From assembly GCF_027595985.1 (NCBI RefSeq), contig NC_073302.1:171666034-171730033 (forward strand): DNA of 64,000 nucleotides. The letters run 5' to 3'. Each line of letters starts with the position of its first letter. The first letter of the stretch is position 1. This stretch comes from Sorex araneus. Lineage: Eukaryota; Chordata; Mammalia; Eulipotyphla; Soricidae. Shown in pieces: positions 1-10,707 of the stretch. A program made the position numbers and the translations under genes. The notes under the pieces were generated by a model. The model made no database searches. It worked only from the letters and a program-made list of their open reading frames with translations, and had not been told where the DNA came from.

Positions 1-214
1 CAGAGAGAGATTAGGAATATGACCCTAAGAAAAGAAATTATTGGTATGGGTTATCAACAAGTGTATGCCTAGGCTCAATCTGGTAACCTAGATGAATAAT
101 CTAGATGACCGGGCACCATAAAGTAAACATCTCAACATCCTTATTGTTTTACCGGCTCATCTCCTTAAACGCAATACAGAAATGCTCACCATGCCTACTT
201 GTGAACAATGTTTA

Positions 215-360
215 CGGGAGAGATAGGGCAGAGAGCGCAGCACATGGGGTACTTGCCGTGCACGGGGCTGACAGTTTATGGAATGCCACCAGGAGTAATC
301 CCTGAGCACAAAGTCAGGAGAAAACCCTGAGCACAGCCAGGTGTGACACCAAAACAAAAT
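215..360 (+). repeat. Family A SINE, diverged
   Basis: Old copy in head-to-tail order: degraded tRNA-like head (GGGAGAGATAG), then the 'accaggagtaatccctgagcac' type body and a 'caggtgtgacacc' end with a short A-rich tail. It lies directly upstream of a younger copy of the same family. Confidence 0.6.
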
Positions 361-380
361 CAAGCACAGTTTTTAAAGTG

Positions 381-544
381 GGGGCTGGAGCGGTAGTACA
401 GCAGGTAGGGCCTTTGCCTTGCACGTGACCGACCCGGGTTCGATTCCCAGCATACCATATGGTCTTCCGAGCATGGCCAGGAGTGCAAAGCCAGGAGTAA
501 CCCCTGTGTATCAACGGGTGTGACCCAAAAAGCAGGAAAAAAAA
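381..544 (+). repeat. Family A SINE (tRNA-headed, poly(A)-tailed)
   Basis: Complete copy. The head GGGGCTGGAGCGGTAG carries a box A-like stretch, and box B-like GGTTCGATTCC follows about 35 bases later, as in tRNA-derived Pol III promoters. The body runs through CATATGG and ends in TGTGACCCAAAAAGC plus A-rich sequence. Recognised from memory as the abundant shrew SINE. Confidence 0.85.
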
Positions 545-849
545 GTTATTAAAGGGGGAAAGGTTTCTGCCTTTCTCAGGAATCCATAACCTGGGAGCTT
601 CCCTGTTCCCTTCCCTTAAATAAAAATCAATTTTCTGAATTGGGTCTCCAGTCCCTCCTTGAGGACAAGAACCTGAGCACCCAGGTTTGCTTTAACGTTT
701 GCAAACAGCGTTCTTGCACCTGACTTCCAGACGAATCTCAAGAACTATTTCTTTAAGGCCAGTTTCTGGAAGTGGAGTCCCTGGGTGCCCGTAGAATTTG
801 AATACGTGCGTAGGGCTATAAGCTAGTTTTTAAAAATAAACTGACATCA
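545..849. other. Single-copy sequence upstream of the CpG island
   Basis: No ORF, repeat or obvious motif cluster was recognised. It precedes the presumed RFESD promoter and may hold part of it. Confidence 0.4.
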
Positions 850-899
850 GCGGCGTCTCTCTAGAACGCGGAGAACCAGCGTGCAGGTGCAGGCCGGTG

Positions 900-1080
900 G
901 GGGACGGGGGCGGACCGGTCGGGGGGGCGGGGCGGCGGCGAGCGAGGCGGGCCTTCGGGGGCGGGACAATCGGGGGCGTGGCCTGTCGGGGCGGGGCAGA
1001 CCTGTCGGGGACGGGGCCGGTCGGGGGCGGGGCGGGGCTGTCGAGGGCGGGGCCGGTCGGGGGGGCGGGGCCGGTTGGAG
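900..1080 (+). repeat. Tandem GC-box array within the CpG island
   Basis: Roughly 20-25-bp degenerate units of the form (G)TCGGGGGCGGGGCCG are repeated about seven times. Each carries an Sp1/KLF-type GC box, so the array is both a minisatellite and a cluster of candidate promoter sites. Confidence 0.65.
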
Positions 1081-1145
1081 GTTGGGGGCAGGGCTGGCCG
1101 GTGAGTAGGCGGGCCGGGCGAGGGTCGGGCGGGGCGGGGCCGGAT

Positions 1146-1151
1146 CACGTG
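1146..1151. promoter_or_regulatory. E-box CACGTG in the CpG island
   Basis: Palindromic CACGTG in TCACGTGGG context, about 100 bases upstream of the exon 1 donor. Fits USF/MYC-type bHLH-ZIP binding; function is inferred from the motif only. Confidence 0.4.
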
Positions 1152-1248
1152 GGCCTCTCGGCCCCGCCCCCGGCTCGCGGTGGTTCCGGCGAGGTGGCGC
1201 CGCGGGCTGGCTCGCAGTTGGCGGCGGCGGCGCGGGGCTCGGAGGACG
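1150..1248 (+). other. RFESD: RFESD presumed non-coding exon 1 (5' end undefined)
   Basis: The 3' boundary is set by a near-perfect donor, CGGAGGACG|GTGAGTGCGG, at 1248/1249 inside the CpG island. The start given is arbitrary because no TSS signal can be read. No ATG in this stretch opens a frame into the downstream RFESD coding sequence, so it is taken as 5' UTR. A GCGGCGGCGGCG run lies just before the donor. Confidence 0.5.
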
Positions 1249-1429
1249 GTGAGTGCGGCTCCCATGGCTTCCGCCCGCCCGGGGAGGGCTTCCGGTGGCG
1301 GGATGCGCGGGCGCTGACCGCGGGGCTCTTCGGGCAGCCCGACCCTCCCGGCGCCGGCCAGCCGCAAGCGGAGCTGCCGAGGCGCGTTTCCCGCGACCCC
1401 CTTTCCCCGAGAGCTCTCCGCCGGGTGGG

Positions 1430-1955
1430 TGAGCGTCTCCACCCGACCCTGCCGGGCGCTGACCCGGGCCACCCCACTGCTACCGAGCACTGATCCCCCG
1501 AGTCCACCCCACCCCGCCCTCTGCCGAGCGCTGACCCCGCGTCCACCCCACCGTCTGCCGATCTCAGACCCGAGTCCACTCCACCTCTGCCTCTGCCCAT
1601 TGCTGCCCCGAATCCACCCCACCCAGCCCTCTGCCGAGCCCAGACCCGAGTCCAGCCCAGCGCCTGCAGAGCGCAGACCCCGAGTCCACCCACCGTCTGT
1701 CGAGCACGGATTCCCCGAGTTCACCACACCGTCTGTCAAGCGCAGACCTGAGTCCACCCCACCATCTGCCGAGCACTGATTCCCCCAGGCCACCCCAGCG
1801 CCTGCTGGGTGCAGACCCCGAGACCACCCCAGCGACTGCAGGGCGCAAGCCTGAGTCCACCCCACCGCCTGCCGAGCACTGATCCCCGAGTCCACCCCAC
1901 CGTATGTAGAGCGCTGACTCCGAGGCCACCCCAGCCAGCCGTCTGCCTTCTCTGC
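1430..1955. repeat. Degenerate minisatellite, 33-36-bp unit, about 14 copies
   Basis: Units follow the pattern GAGTCCACCCCACCGTCTGC then CGAGCACTGATCCCC, with substitutions and 1-4-bp length changes. It begins about 180 bp inside presumed RFESD intron 1. Stop codons are rare on either strand, which creates long spurious ORFs on both strands. Confidence 0.85.
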
Positions 1956-2958
1956 CGCGTTCCTCTGCTCCCCGCTTCCCTGTGGCCCCTCCGGACCGCG
2001 CTGTCCGTGGTGCCCGAGCTGCCCGCAGCCACCTTGGTCACCGAGCTAGAAACGCCTGCCGCGGGCTGCGATCTGAGTCCCAGAACCAGGGACCTGAGAG
2101 GGGGCAGCCCCTCCGAGTGTTCCCAGGGACACTGGTCACGCAGGGGCAGGTTCCCTGGCCCCGCTCCACGTGGTGCCGCGCAGCCTTCAATTAAGTGCTC
2201 CCCAGTCACCTCCCTGGTCACCGGGTCGCACTCCAGGCAGTGTGTGTGTGCAGCTTGCTAGCGTCCACACGACTTGATAGGGCCACAGGGGACAGCGTCA
2301 GCCCTACCGCCTGGGAACGCGAGCACTGCTCCTTTGCACTCCTGGGCTTAATTAAATCAGGGCCTGGGACATGGCCCTAGTTCCAGGGAATATGCCTTGC
2401 CTGAACAAGGTCTGGGTTCCCCCAATCCCCTCTGCACCCCCCCAACTTGAGCTCCGTTGGGAACAGCAAAACAAAAAACGTAATCAGAACCATGGTAATA
2501 TATATCCAGGGGAGAGGTCTTACTGTTATTTGGTGCTGGATACTCGCGTTTCTTTCATTTTTGCTGGAAAAAGAAAAGCCCTCTCTATCTTCAAGGTAAT
2601 TTACTAGCAGTCCATATGGTTTTATAAGTATGATGCTTCTTGTGTGAAATATTAGGATCTATACATCAGCGTTCTTTAAATTTAGTCTCATGAGGTCTGG
2701 GATTGATTCTTCGTGAGTTTGGAGAAACTGTTTAGAAAGATTCTTTACCCATAAATATTCTCATCTGAAATAGAAGTATGATAATCTACTCAAGGGTTTT
2801 TGTGGAGACTGGATGAGATAAATATGTAAGAATTCAAGCTGTAGGTACTACTGAAGAATAGCTAATAGATCTTTGCTGTTTAAAAAAGAGGGAAGTTCTC
2901 TTTGCTGACTCTGAAAGAGTCTTACCCTTAAACTACTATGCACTCTGATCGTTTCTAG
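1956..2958. other. RFESD intron 1, no recognised feature
   Basis: GC content falls gradually away from the minisatellite. No SINE, LINE or exon is recognised. The sequence just before 2959 forms the acceptor CTGATCGTTTCTAG. Confidence 0.5.
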
Positions 2959-3019
2959 GCTGAGTGCCCAGACAGTGAATGAAAGTACCTGCCATGGTCA
3001 GTGCTCAAGAGGACAGCAA
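2959..3019 (+). CDS. RFESD: RFESD exon 2, with in-frame upstream start codons
   Basis: A 61-bp exon bounded by acceptor GTTTCTAG and donor CAA|GTAAGT. It contains ATG at 2979 and ATG at 2994; both are in frame with each other and, after splicing to 10340, with the annotated RFESD ATG at 10341. A TGA directly precedes the 2979 ATG. The second ATG has a full Kozak context (CCTGCCATGG). Splicing would give MVSAQEDSN before MDVDGS. Exon status is inferred from splice sites and frame. Whether the extension is translated, or the exon is only 5' UTR, cannot be settled here. Confidence 0.6.
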
Positions 3020-3191
3020 GTAAGTCCCTCTCATTTCACTTCTCTGACTCCAGTCTTATAAATGCTTAAATAAGGTGTGCATATATGTATACATATTTTT
3101 TAAAATTCAGTTTGAGTGTGTTCTTTATGATGCAGTGGATAGGAGTGGATGCTGAGGGTAGAGACTAAGGACTTCTCTAATTTGTAATTTT

Positions 3192-3360
3192 TTTTTTGGG
3201 GGGGGTCATACCTGGTGATGCACAGGGGTTACTCCTGGCTCATGCACTCAGGAATCACTCCTCGCAGTGCTCAGGGGACCATATGGGATGCTGGGAATCG
3301 AACTCGGGTCAACCGCGTGCAAGGCAAACACCTTACCTGCTGTGCTATCGCTCCAGCCCC
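3192..3360 (-). repeat. Family A SINE
   Basis: Complete - strand copy, poly(T) at its left and CGCTCCAGCCCC at its right. It is flanked by a perfect 16-bp target-site duplication TCTAATTTGTAATTTT at 3176-3191 and 3361-3376. It lies in RFESD intron 2. Confidence 0.9.
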
Positions 3361-3689
3361 TCTAATTTGTAATTTTATCTGCAGTTAGAACCTAGAAATT
3401 TCAGCTGCTAGATTATTTTAGGCACCGACCAAAAGTTATTTCTTGGAAAGAACTTCAGAACAAAGACAACTAAACTTTTCAGAAGGAAATTTTCTTCATC
3501 TAGTCTCCAAACTGGGTATAGAAGTAATTTTTCTTTAATGTTCTTTGTATGTTTAAGATTCTACTCTCTTAAATACAGACTCACAATAAGAGGAGATGGG
3601 TGGGAGCACGTGACTGAGAAACAGTAATTAAGGTGAATACATCAACTTCGTTGAGAGTAGACAGCGATATTCACAATATTTAAGAATAA

Positions 3690-3899
3690 TATGGGTGTAA
3701 TAATGCCCCAAAGTGGGGAGAGAGAGATGGAGACAGAGACAGAAAGAGACAGGGGAGGGAACCGGGGACATTGGTGGTGGGAAGTGTGCCCTGGTGTAGG
3801 GATGGGTGTTGGGACAGTCTGACTGAAACCCGACCGTGATCAGCTTTGTAACTGTGTATCTCATGGTGACTCAATAAAAAAGTTTTTAAATTTTTAAAA
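3690..3899 (+). repeat. L1 3'-end fragment
   Basis: Shows the local L1 3' UTR signature: purine-rich GAGAGAGA stretch, 'ggtggtgggaagtg', 'ctggtgtagggatgggtg', then 'catggtgactcaataaaaaag' and an A-rich tail. Heavily 5'-truncated. Confidence 0.7.
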
Positions 3900-4004
3900 A
3901 GAATATATGGGTATTAGCCAGATAGAAGTTATACCACTTAGGATAGAGTGGAAACAGTTATGAAGTATGAGTTAATAGTTTTCTAAGCAAAGTAGAGTCT
4001 CTAG

Positions 4005-4180
4005 GGGGCTGGAGCGATAGCACAGCGGGTAGGGCGTTTGCCTTGCACGCGGCCAACCTGGGTTCGATCCCTGCCATCCCATATGGTCCCCCAAGCACCA
4101 CCAGGTGTAATTCCTGAGTGCAGAGCCAAGAGTAACCCCTGAGCATTGCAGGGTGTGACCCAAAAAGAAAAAAAAAAAAG
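4005..4180 (+). repeat. Family A SINE
   Basis: Complete copy with an A-rich tail containing a G. Imperfect target duplication AAGTAGAGTCT / AAGTACGAGTCT on the two sides. Confidence 0.85.
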
Positions 4181-5197
4181 AAGTACGAGTCTGTAACCAT
4201 AGTTCTTTGAAACCTCTATCTCATGCCCCCAGCTTTCCTGCTTATTTCTTATCAGCTCCTGCCGAATTCAAGTGCTCTGCCCATCAGCACACATGCACAT
4301 GCTGACTCTGGCCTTTCCCGGCACGGGGGGTTGGGAGCCCAGACTCACCAGATCCTGACGCCCACTGTCTGTCTGTGAGTTACCCTCTCCCAGTAGTGGC
4401 CTATGACTTGCTCTTTTCTCAGCTCATTCTTCACTTACTCAGATTTTATTTTTAAATATTCCTTTCTCTATAAACATTTTTTAACTGAGCCTTACTTTTT
4501 CCCTTTAGCATATTCAAAATTCCAATCTGGTGCACAGGATTAAATTAGTATTTAGAAAAGTTATTAGCAAAATTCCCTGGAGAAGCCCCAGAAGTTCTTG
4601 GTTCTACTGTATTAATAAATGTTCCCCCTGGTGGAGACAGTATCAGTCTATCACTTGTAACCTTTCTAGGCTAGGAACAAAGTCCTAGTTTCCCTTTTAC
4701 AGGTTTAATATATGTTAGCATGTAGATCGGTAACCTGTGTGGTGAGTTAAAATAAGTTCCTGTTGTCAAGGCAAGATACATTATCATTCTATGTAATTTT
4801 ATATGAAATGCATCAGTGTTACAGCTTATGAAGAGAATGTGGATTGGATAGATCATCTTAAAATTAGAATATTTTGAAGTTGACATGTGATTTGTAACTT
4901 AATTAAGTATCTTACCTTGTAGACAATGTTTCATGGCTGGCTTCCTGATGTTCCCTAGCAACCGGGTCCCTACAGTTAGTGTGGGTGATGCTTTAATTAT
5001 ATTCTTTTTCCTTTTCCATATGGAATTCCTGACCCATAGCTATAAAGCAGGGTTGGATCCTTCTTATGTTGCCTGGACCTTTCTGTAGTTTTTATAATAC
5101 CCATAAAATGATGAGATTATTTAAATAAAACTGAACTCAAGAATATTTGAATAAACCTAACTAATCACAATCTCTAGAATTGTTACTAATAGAAAAT
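4181..5197. other. RFESD intron 2, single-copy
   Basis: No repeat or exon recognised in about 1 kb of moderately AT-rich sequence. Confidence 0.4.
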
Positions 5198-5199
5198 AC

Positions 5200-5238
<39 letters not shown>

Positions 5239-5250
5239 TACATACATATA
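5198..5250. repeat. Microsatellite (TA)n(CA)n
   Basis: TA dinucleotides followed by CA and ATAC repeats, directly abutting the 5' edge of a family C element. Confidence 0.9.
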
Positions 5251-5834
5251 AGACCTCCGGAACCCAGCCACAGCCTTGCTCAAGGTGACTCTCCACACAC
5301 TCGAACGGGCCTCACGCATGAAGAAACTGGCAGAGGAACCCAGGTATGTGGGACCCAGGGTTGAGATCTCCAAGCCTGCTTGGATACGAACTGGGCCTCC
5401 TTCACCCAGATCTCCCCTTTTCCAGTAGCTAGGCAGTCACACCCACAAACTGCCCCTGGTGCCATGTAATCCCATCAACGGCCAAAATAGATCCAGAGAC
5501 TATAAAACAAAGCTCCCAGTAGTGCACAGCCGCATTCATGGCTGAGCAACCTCTTATAGCTTAGTTCTCCCTCTCGGAGAACCTGGCAAGGTACCGAGAG
5601 CATCCTGCCCACATGGCAGAGCCTGGCTAGCTCCCCTTGGCATATTCGATATGCCAAAAACAGTAATAATGATGGGTCTCATTCCCCTGACCCTGAAAGA
5701 GCCTCCAATGCAGCACTATTGGAAGGATGAGTAAAGAAAGGCTGCTAAAATCTTAGGGCTAAGACGAATGGAGACATTACTGGTACCTGCTCGAACAAAT
5801 CAATGAACAATGGGATGACAGTGATACAGTGATA
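5251..5834 (+). repeat. Family C element (RTE-tailed, about 585 bp)
   Basis: Starts at AGACCTCCGGAACCC with no tRNA-like head. It then contains blocks shared with the copies at 42.9 and 47.8 kb: 'ctccacacactcg', 'gggctcattcccctgaccctg'-like, 'gcctccaatgcagcac', and 'catattcgatatgccaaaaac', which is also in family B. It ends 'gctcgaacaaatcaatgaac', then GGGATGACAGTGATACAGTGAT. There is no poly(A). Confidence 0.75.
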
Positions 5835-5926
5835 TATATATTTAAGTTGCTTATATGTTTAAATATCAAAGAATGTCTCTTAAATGTTACACAAGAGTGT
5901 ATCTGAATCATTATTAGATTCAGTGA

Positions 5927-6072
5927 CTGGGTCAGGAGAGATAGTGTAGCAGGTAGAGCACTTGCTCTGCACACAGCCCACCCAGGTTCAATCCCCAATA
6001 TTCTGAGTACAGCCGGGGGAGGTCCTAGGAGTAAGTCCTAAGCATAGCTGGGTGTGGTCCCCAAACAAAAAC
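5927..6072 (+). repeat. Family A SINE, diverged
   Basis: Old copy: GTCAGGAGAGATAGTGTAGC head, box B-like GGTTCAATCCCC, end GGTGTGGTCCCCAAAC. Confidence 0.65.
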
Positions 6073-6584
6073 ATGCAAAGGATTGCATCAGACTTATATA
6101 CTGTTGACCCTTCAGCTATTCCCTATGGACAATATTGAGAAGCTTCTTAGTCTTGATTTCCCCCATTTCTTATTTTATATATTTGGTCAAAAGGATATTT
6201 GAGGGTGAAACCCAACTCCCACTTTAGAAATATGGGAGAAGAAGAGCAGTCGTAATCATACTCTGGATGGAAACCCACAAGCAACATTTAATTTCTAGGA
6301 AAGTAAAATGACAGCAAGAACTGGGCCAAGCTGGGGAGGCCAAGATCTTTATGAAATGACCATTTTGGGATAGTTTCCTAGAAAGCTCTTGGTTTAGTCA
6401 TGAATCATTTATTGTTGAATACATGAAGGCATTCAATATCAGAGGTGGCTTTATCTCCTTGCTTGCCTTTTATGTAGAGTTACAACTTATTTGCAGGTCA
6501 AGGGGAATGTGCAAATAGGAGCAAGTGAGGGGATGTCAGATGATTAGCAGTAGGTTGACCTCAACCAGCCCAGTCTTGCTTCTT

Positions 6585-6758
6585 CTTTTTTTTTTCTTTT
6601 TGGGTCACACCCAGTGATGCTCGGGGGTTACTCTTGGTTCTGTGCTCAGGAATTACTCCTGGCGGTGCTGGGGAGACCATATGGGATGCCGGGGATTGAA
6701 CCTGGGTCGGCCGCATGCAAGGCAAATGCCCTACCCGTTGTGCTATTGCTCCGGCCCC
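6585..6758 (-). repeat. Family A SINE
   Basis: Full-length - strand copy with target duplication CAGTCTTGCTTCTT at 6571-6584 and 6759-6772. Confidence 0.88.
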
Positions 6759-6774
6759 CAGTCTTGCTTCTTTT

Positions 6775-6810
6775 GAGCCTCTTTTCTACCTGACTTCAAA
6801 AACTCTGGTA
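6775..6810 (+). repeat. 36-bp segment duplicated at 7626-7661
   Basis: This 36-bp single-copy segment (begins GAGCCTCTTTTCTACC, ends AACTCTGGTA) recurs without change 850 bp downstream inside a SINE. It looks like the source copy because it lies in non-repetitive DNA. Confidence 0.9.
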
Positions 6811-7275
6811 TAGTTTTGAAATCGTATTAGATCCTCTTCCCTGTACTCCCTTTTCAAATCATTCCATTGAATTTGATGGCTTAAAAACTCTCAAATTTGT
6901 CTCTGATGATTCTCAACTCTGTTCTTGACTTGATGTCCCCATTTAATGCCTGATACCTCAGAATCAATATGTGCATAATGTAGCTAGTTCTAGATTTTCC
7001 AGGCCTTTTTTTCTTAGTTTTTAATCCATCAGAATCATAACTCATGATTCATAACTCATAATCTAGCTACAAAACTTAAAACCTAGGAATTACCCAGTTT
7101 CTTTTTCTATAGTTTCTTTGCTTCATTCATTCAGCCCAACTTCTCTGTGTCTCATTCTGCTTCCTCACAATAAAATTTAAATACCTTCTTTGTAGTAATA
7201 TAGTTGGAAGGTTAAATGAATGAAATGTTTGGTCTCAGAACTGCCTGACACGAAGCTAGTAAAAAGTTATTGTAC

Positions 7276-7440
7276 GGGGCTGGAGCGATAGCACAGTGGG
7301 TAGGGCGTTTGCCTTGCACGCAGCTGACCCAGGTTCTAATCCCAGCATCCCATATGGTCCCCTGAGCACCGCCAGAAGTAATTCCTGAGTGAAGAGCCAG
7401 GAGTAACCCCTGTGCATTGCCGGATGTGACCCCCCCAAAA
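7276..7440 (+). repeat. Family A SINE
   Basis: Complete copy with a short tail and a C-run (CCCCCCC). Flanked by TTATTGTA / TTATTGTAG duplication. Confidence 0.85.
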
Positions 7441-7607
7441 AAATGTTATTGTAGTTACGGCCAGAAGTCTGTCAGTATTGGGATTACTTTCCCGCCCCCA
7501 GAGTCCTCTCTTTTCAACATCACCATCTTTTCTGCCACAAACAATAGCAGTAACCTTCTTGTTTGTTTCCACTTTTTGCGGGTTGGGAATGGTGGTGTTG
7601 AGGAGCT

Positions 7608-7780
7608 GGGGGGCCACACCTGGCAGAGCCTCTTTTCTACCTGACTTCAAAAACTCTGGTACTGTGCTCAAGGATCACTTTTGGAGGTGCTCAGGGGAGC
7701 ATATGGGGTGCCAGGATCAAACCCAGGTCGGCCATATGCAAGCCAAATGCCCGCCTACTATGCGATTGCTTCAGCTCCCA
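7608..7780 (-). repeat. Family A SINE interrupted by a 36-bp patch
   Basis: Diverged - strand copy. After GGCCACACCTGGCA the expected body is replaced by the 36-bp block at 7626-7661, then SINE sequence resumes at 'ctgtgctcaaggatcac' and runs to a degraded head ('gattgcttcagctccc'). Confidence 0.75.
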
Positions 7781-9529
7781 TGATTTGCTTCCACTCTTAT
7801 TTTGCCACAGTCCAGCCTTCACACAGACAGGGCATTCCTTCAGAATTCCACGATGGCCCATTTCCTGCTTTGCAGGGTTTAGTGCCTGCCCTTTGCACTT
7901 TGGATGCCCGCGCAGGGCCCTGCTACTTGGCTATGTGTGTCTTAACAAGCTTGCTTACGATACTCTAGTCTCCCTTCTGTTCTTCAGGGAAATCAAGTCT
8001 TTTTTTCTTTCCTTCAGGCTTTGTATTTGCTGTTCCCTCAGCCTGGAGCTCTCTTCCCCCAGCTGTGACTGTGTCCAGTTTTTTTAAATTTTTCCGGCTT
8101 TAGTTCAACAGTCATCTCAAAGTCACTTTCACAGCTCCTTCTTTGCAAAATGACCTTCCCATTTCGTGCTTCTTATCCAGTTTGTCTCCTTCCTGGTTCT
8201 TATTCTAATTTGTATCTAACTTGTATATTTGTTTACTTATTTATGTAACCAATCATAATATCATTTCTAGGTGGGCAGAGGCCTTATCTACTTCCTGAAG
8301 TGCCGCTCCTATTGAGGGTATTTAGAAAATATGTCTGAAATGAATGGTCATCTCTAGTCAGAAGCGAGAACTATTAGGAGAATCTGAAGACCTATTGCCG
8401 AAAGTTTTCTTATTTATAATTCTTCTGGGTTAAAGATTGCCAGTAATCACTTTTTTTGATAGTCACTTTTTCAAGTGACTTGACCTGCTCGCTTCTCCAT
8501 ATATTCCTTCTTAAATACACCACATCAAAATCTACCCATCAGTCCCCCCAAATAACAGTAGCTTGTGACTAGATATTACCATTCGCCCTTAATTCCTCTC
8601 CGTGGAAAGGCATTGACGGAGCCCCACTCTGAGAGAGTGCCTGCCTGTACCCTCCTGAGCCTGCCTGGTCAGCAGTTGAGCTGGGCAGTGTCCAGAGAGT
8701 CAGACTCCTGTTCTCCAGCAGGGGGCAGAGTTGGTGCAGGGAGAGCCAAGCATGGGATTCAGAAAGAAAGGAAAGAGCAAAGTCCTCGGGGTGGTCCTGG
8801 TTTCTTATCAATTTTTATTTCATTGATTGCAAAGATTCAAAATATGTTCTTACCCGTCTTAGAAGATTATTCACCTTCTCTATTCTTTATGCATTTTGAA
8901 AATTATAGCCAAAATAACCATAACTGAGATAGGGAAGTAAAACAAATGTTTCCCAAAAATTTGCGATAATAAAAAGAAGTAAGAATAATGATGGATTTGG
9001 GATTAGGACCAGAGAAATAATACAGACATTTTTGGCAGAACCGTATATATAATTTAACTCACACATTTATATAGGGGCAAATAAAACCTTAACTGTTCCC
9101 ATTTCCTCAGTATACTCACATGGGGCCCGAAAACCCTTACACTGATGTATAAATGCTTACTTTTTATTTGGAACTCGCATACATGACTAAGTGTAGAAGC
9201 TTAAGTAGGCTGAGTATGCCCTGGAAAATGCTGTATTTAGATTACCTGCAGATTCTCTACTATGATTTGCCTCTGGATGTGGAAGGAGGCCCAGGGACAG
9301 TGGTGCCTGCCTCACTTGTGTGCATTCTCATAAGCCCCCCACTTTTCCAGGTTTGACCCCTGGTTGACACCACAACCAAGTATGCAACCCCAGCTCCTCA
9401 ACAAATGCACCCAACACAGCAACAACCAACAACTAGAAGTACAGTTAATATTCTTCTGTGTATCAACTAAAGATAAATGACAGTTTCTTTCTTTCTTTGC
9501 CTCTTCCTTTCTTTTTTTCTTTCCCTTTC
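7781..9529. other. RFESD intron 2, mostly single-copy
   Basis: About 1.7 kb without a clear repeat. A CT-rich stretch lies at 9484-9540 next to the following SINE. ORFs here are short, lack splice context and look incidental. Confidence 0.4.
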
Positions 9530-9672
9530 TTTCTTTTTTTGGGTCATGCCCAGAAATATTCAGGGATTACACCTGGTTCTGTACTCAGGAACCACTCCTG
9601 GTAGTGCTCAGGAACCATATGGGATGCCAGGGATTGAACCTGGGTCGGGTGCATGCATATTACCTGCTGTAG
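9530..9672 (-). repeat. Family A SINE, head end lost
   Basis: Long CT-rich tail complement, then body through 'ggatgccagggattgaacctgg'; the tRNA-like head is replaced by unrelated sequence after ~9655. Confidence 0.7.
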
Positions 9673-9699
9673 TAGCTTTCAAACACAAGAAAAAAACAA

Positions 9700-9843
9700 T
9701 TTTTGTTTTTGTTTTGGAACCATACCAGGGAGTACTCAGGACTTATTCATGGCTCTGCACTCTGGGATCACTCCTGGCAGGCTCCGGGGACTCTGGGCAC
9801 TAGGGATTGAACCCAGGTCAGCCATGTCAAGACAAATGCCCTA
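9700..9843 (-). repeat. Family A SINE, diverged
   Basis: Second - strand copy immediately to the right of the previous one; 'accaggg...actcaggac' body and 'agggattgaacccaggtcagcc' box B region, head truncated. Confidence 0.65.
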
Positions 9844-10289
9844 TGGCAATTTCTATCTCAGAAAATGATAGATATCTACTCATTCCTTGCTACCTGCTAG
9901 AGTAGCTAACTGGTTCATCTCAAAGTTAGTTACCTTCTCCAGGGAGAAAACAAGCAGTAGTCTGAAAACAACACGATAATATCTGGGTATTATTTGGCAC
10001 TGAATTTTATAGGGAATAAAATTTACTATGACGACAGTGAAACTTTTAATCTCTGTGTTTTAAACAAACTGATTTTTATCTTGTGCCTTGGAGAGAATTT
10101 ATTGTGAATCTTGTCTCAGAGTGAGGAGTCTTTCCTACTTTTGGCAGGCTAACTTAAGAGTCTAACTCAAAGTCAGGGCGAATTATAACCCAGTATTTAT
10201 GTATTACCCAGTATTTTGTAGTGTTATAAAACAGATGCCTTCATCAGTCTTAGATCCAGACTTACGATTATCTAAACCCAAACTAGTGA

Positions 10290-10628
<339 letters not shown>

Positions 10629-10672
10629 TGAGTTTTTTTAGTGACTAAATGTAATGTTCAATTCCCTTTTAG

Positions 10673-10707
10673 ACTCAGGAGGACCTTTACATTTGGGAGA
10701 AATAGAG
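10673..10707 (+). CDS. RFESD: RFESD coding exon 4 (35 bp)
   Basis: Acceptor CCCTTTTAG, donor GAG|GTATGT. A micro-exon of 35 bp that completes H59 and encodes SGGPLHLGEIE, the cluster-binding loop between the two ligand pairs; the SGGPL stretch is typical of Rieske loop 1. Only 157 bp of intron separates it from exon 3. The frame is preserved into exon 5. Confidence 0.95.

Larger units (their letters stand above)
850..1430 (+). promoter_or_regulatory. RFESD: CpG island, presumed RFESD promoter
   Basis: Strongly GC-rich with dense CpG, in sharp contrast to the AT-rich DNA on both sides. It holds many GGGGCGGGGC GC boxes, a CACGTG E-box and, at its 3' side, a consensus splice donor (ACG|GTGAGT at 1249). 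The next exons downstream on the + strand belong to RFESD, so this is read as that gene's TATA-less housekeeping-type promoter. The transcription start is not determinable. A bidirectional promoter serving an upstream - strand transcript is not excluded. Confidence 0.75.

Noticed and set aside
381-450. tRNA gene, from box A/box B-like motifs in SINE heads
   Set aside because: The heads are repeated dozens of times and do not fold into a complete cloverleaf by eye; they are tRNA-derived SINE promoters, not tRNA genes.
1-850. ARSK or GPR150 sequence upstream of RFESD, expected from human gene order
   Set aside because: No matching coding stretch is present; these genes must lie outside the window.
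861-1895. 344-residue open frame on the - strand and overlapping + strand frames over the CpG island
   Set aside because: They run through the GC-box array and the 33-36-bp minisatellite, are low in complexity and repetitive (VDSG.., GGL..), and lack splice or family support. Absence of stops reflects GC content.
4671-4886. 71-residue - strand ORF in RFESD intron 2
   Set aside because: No recognisable family, no splice context, and the length is expected by chance in AT-rich DNA.
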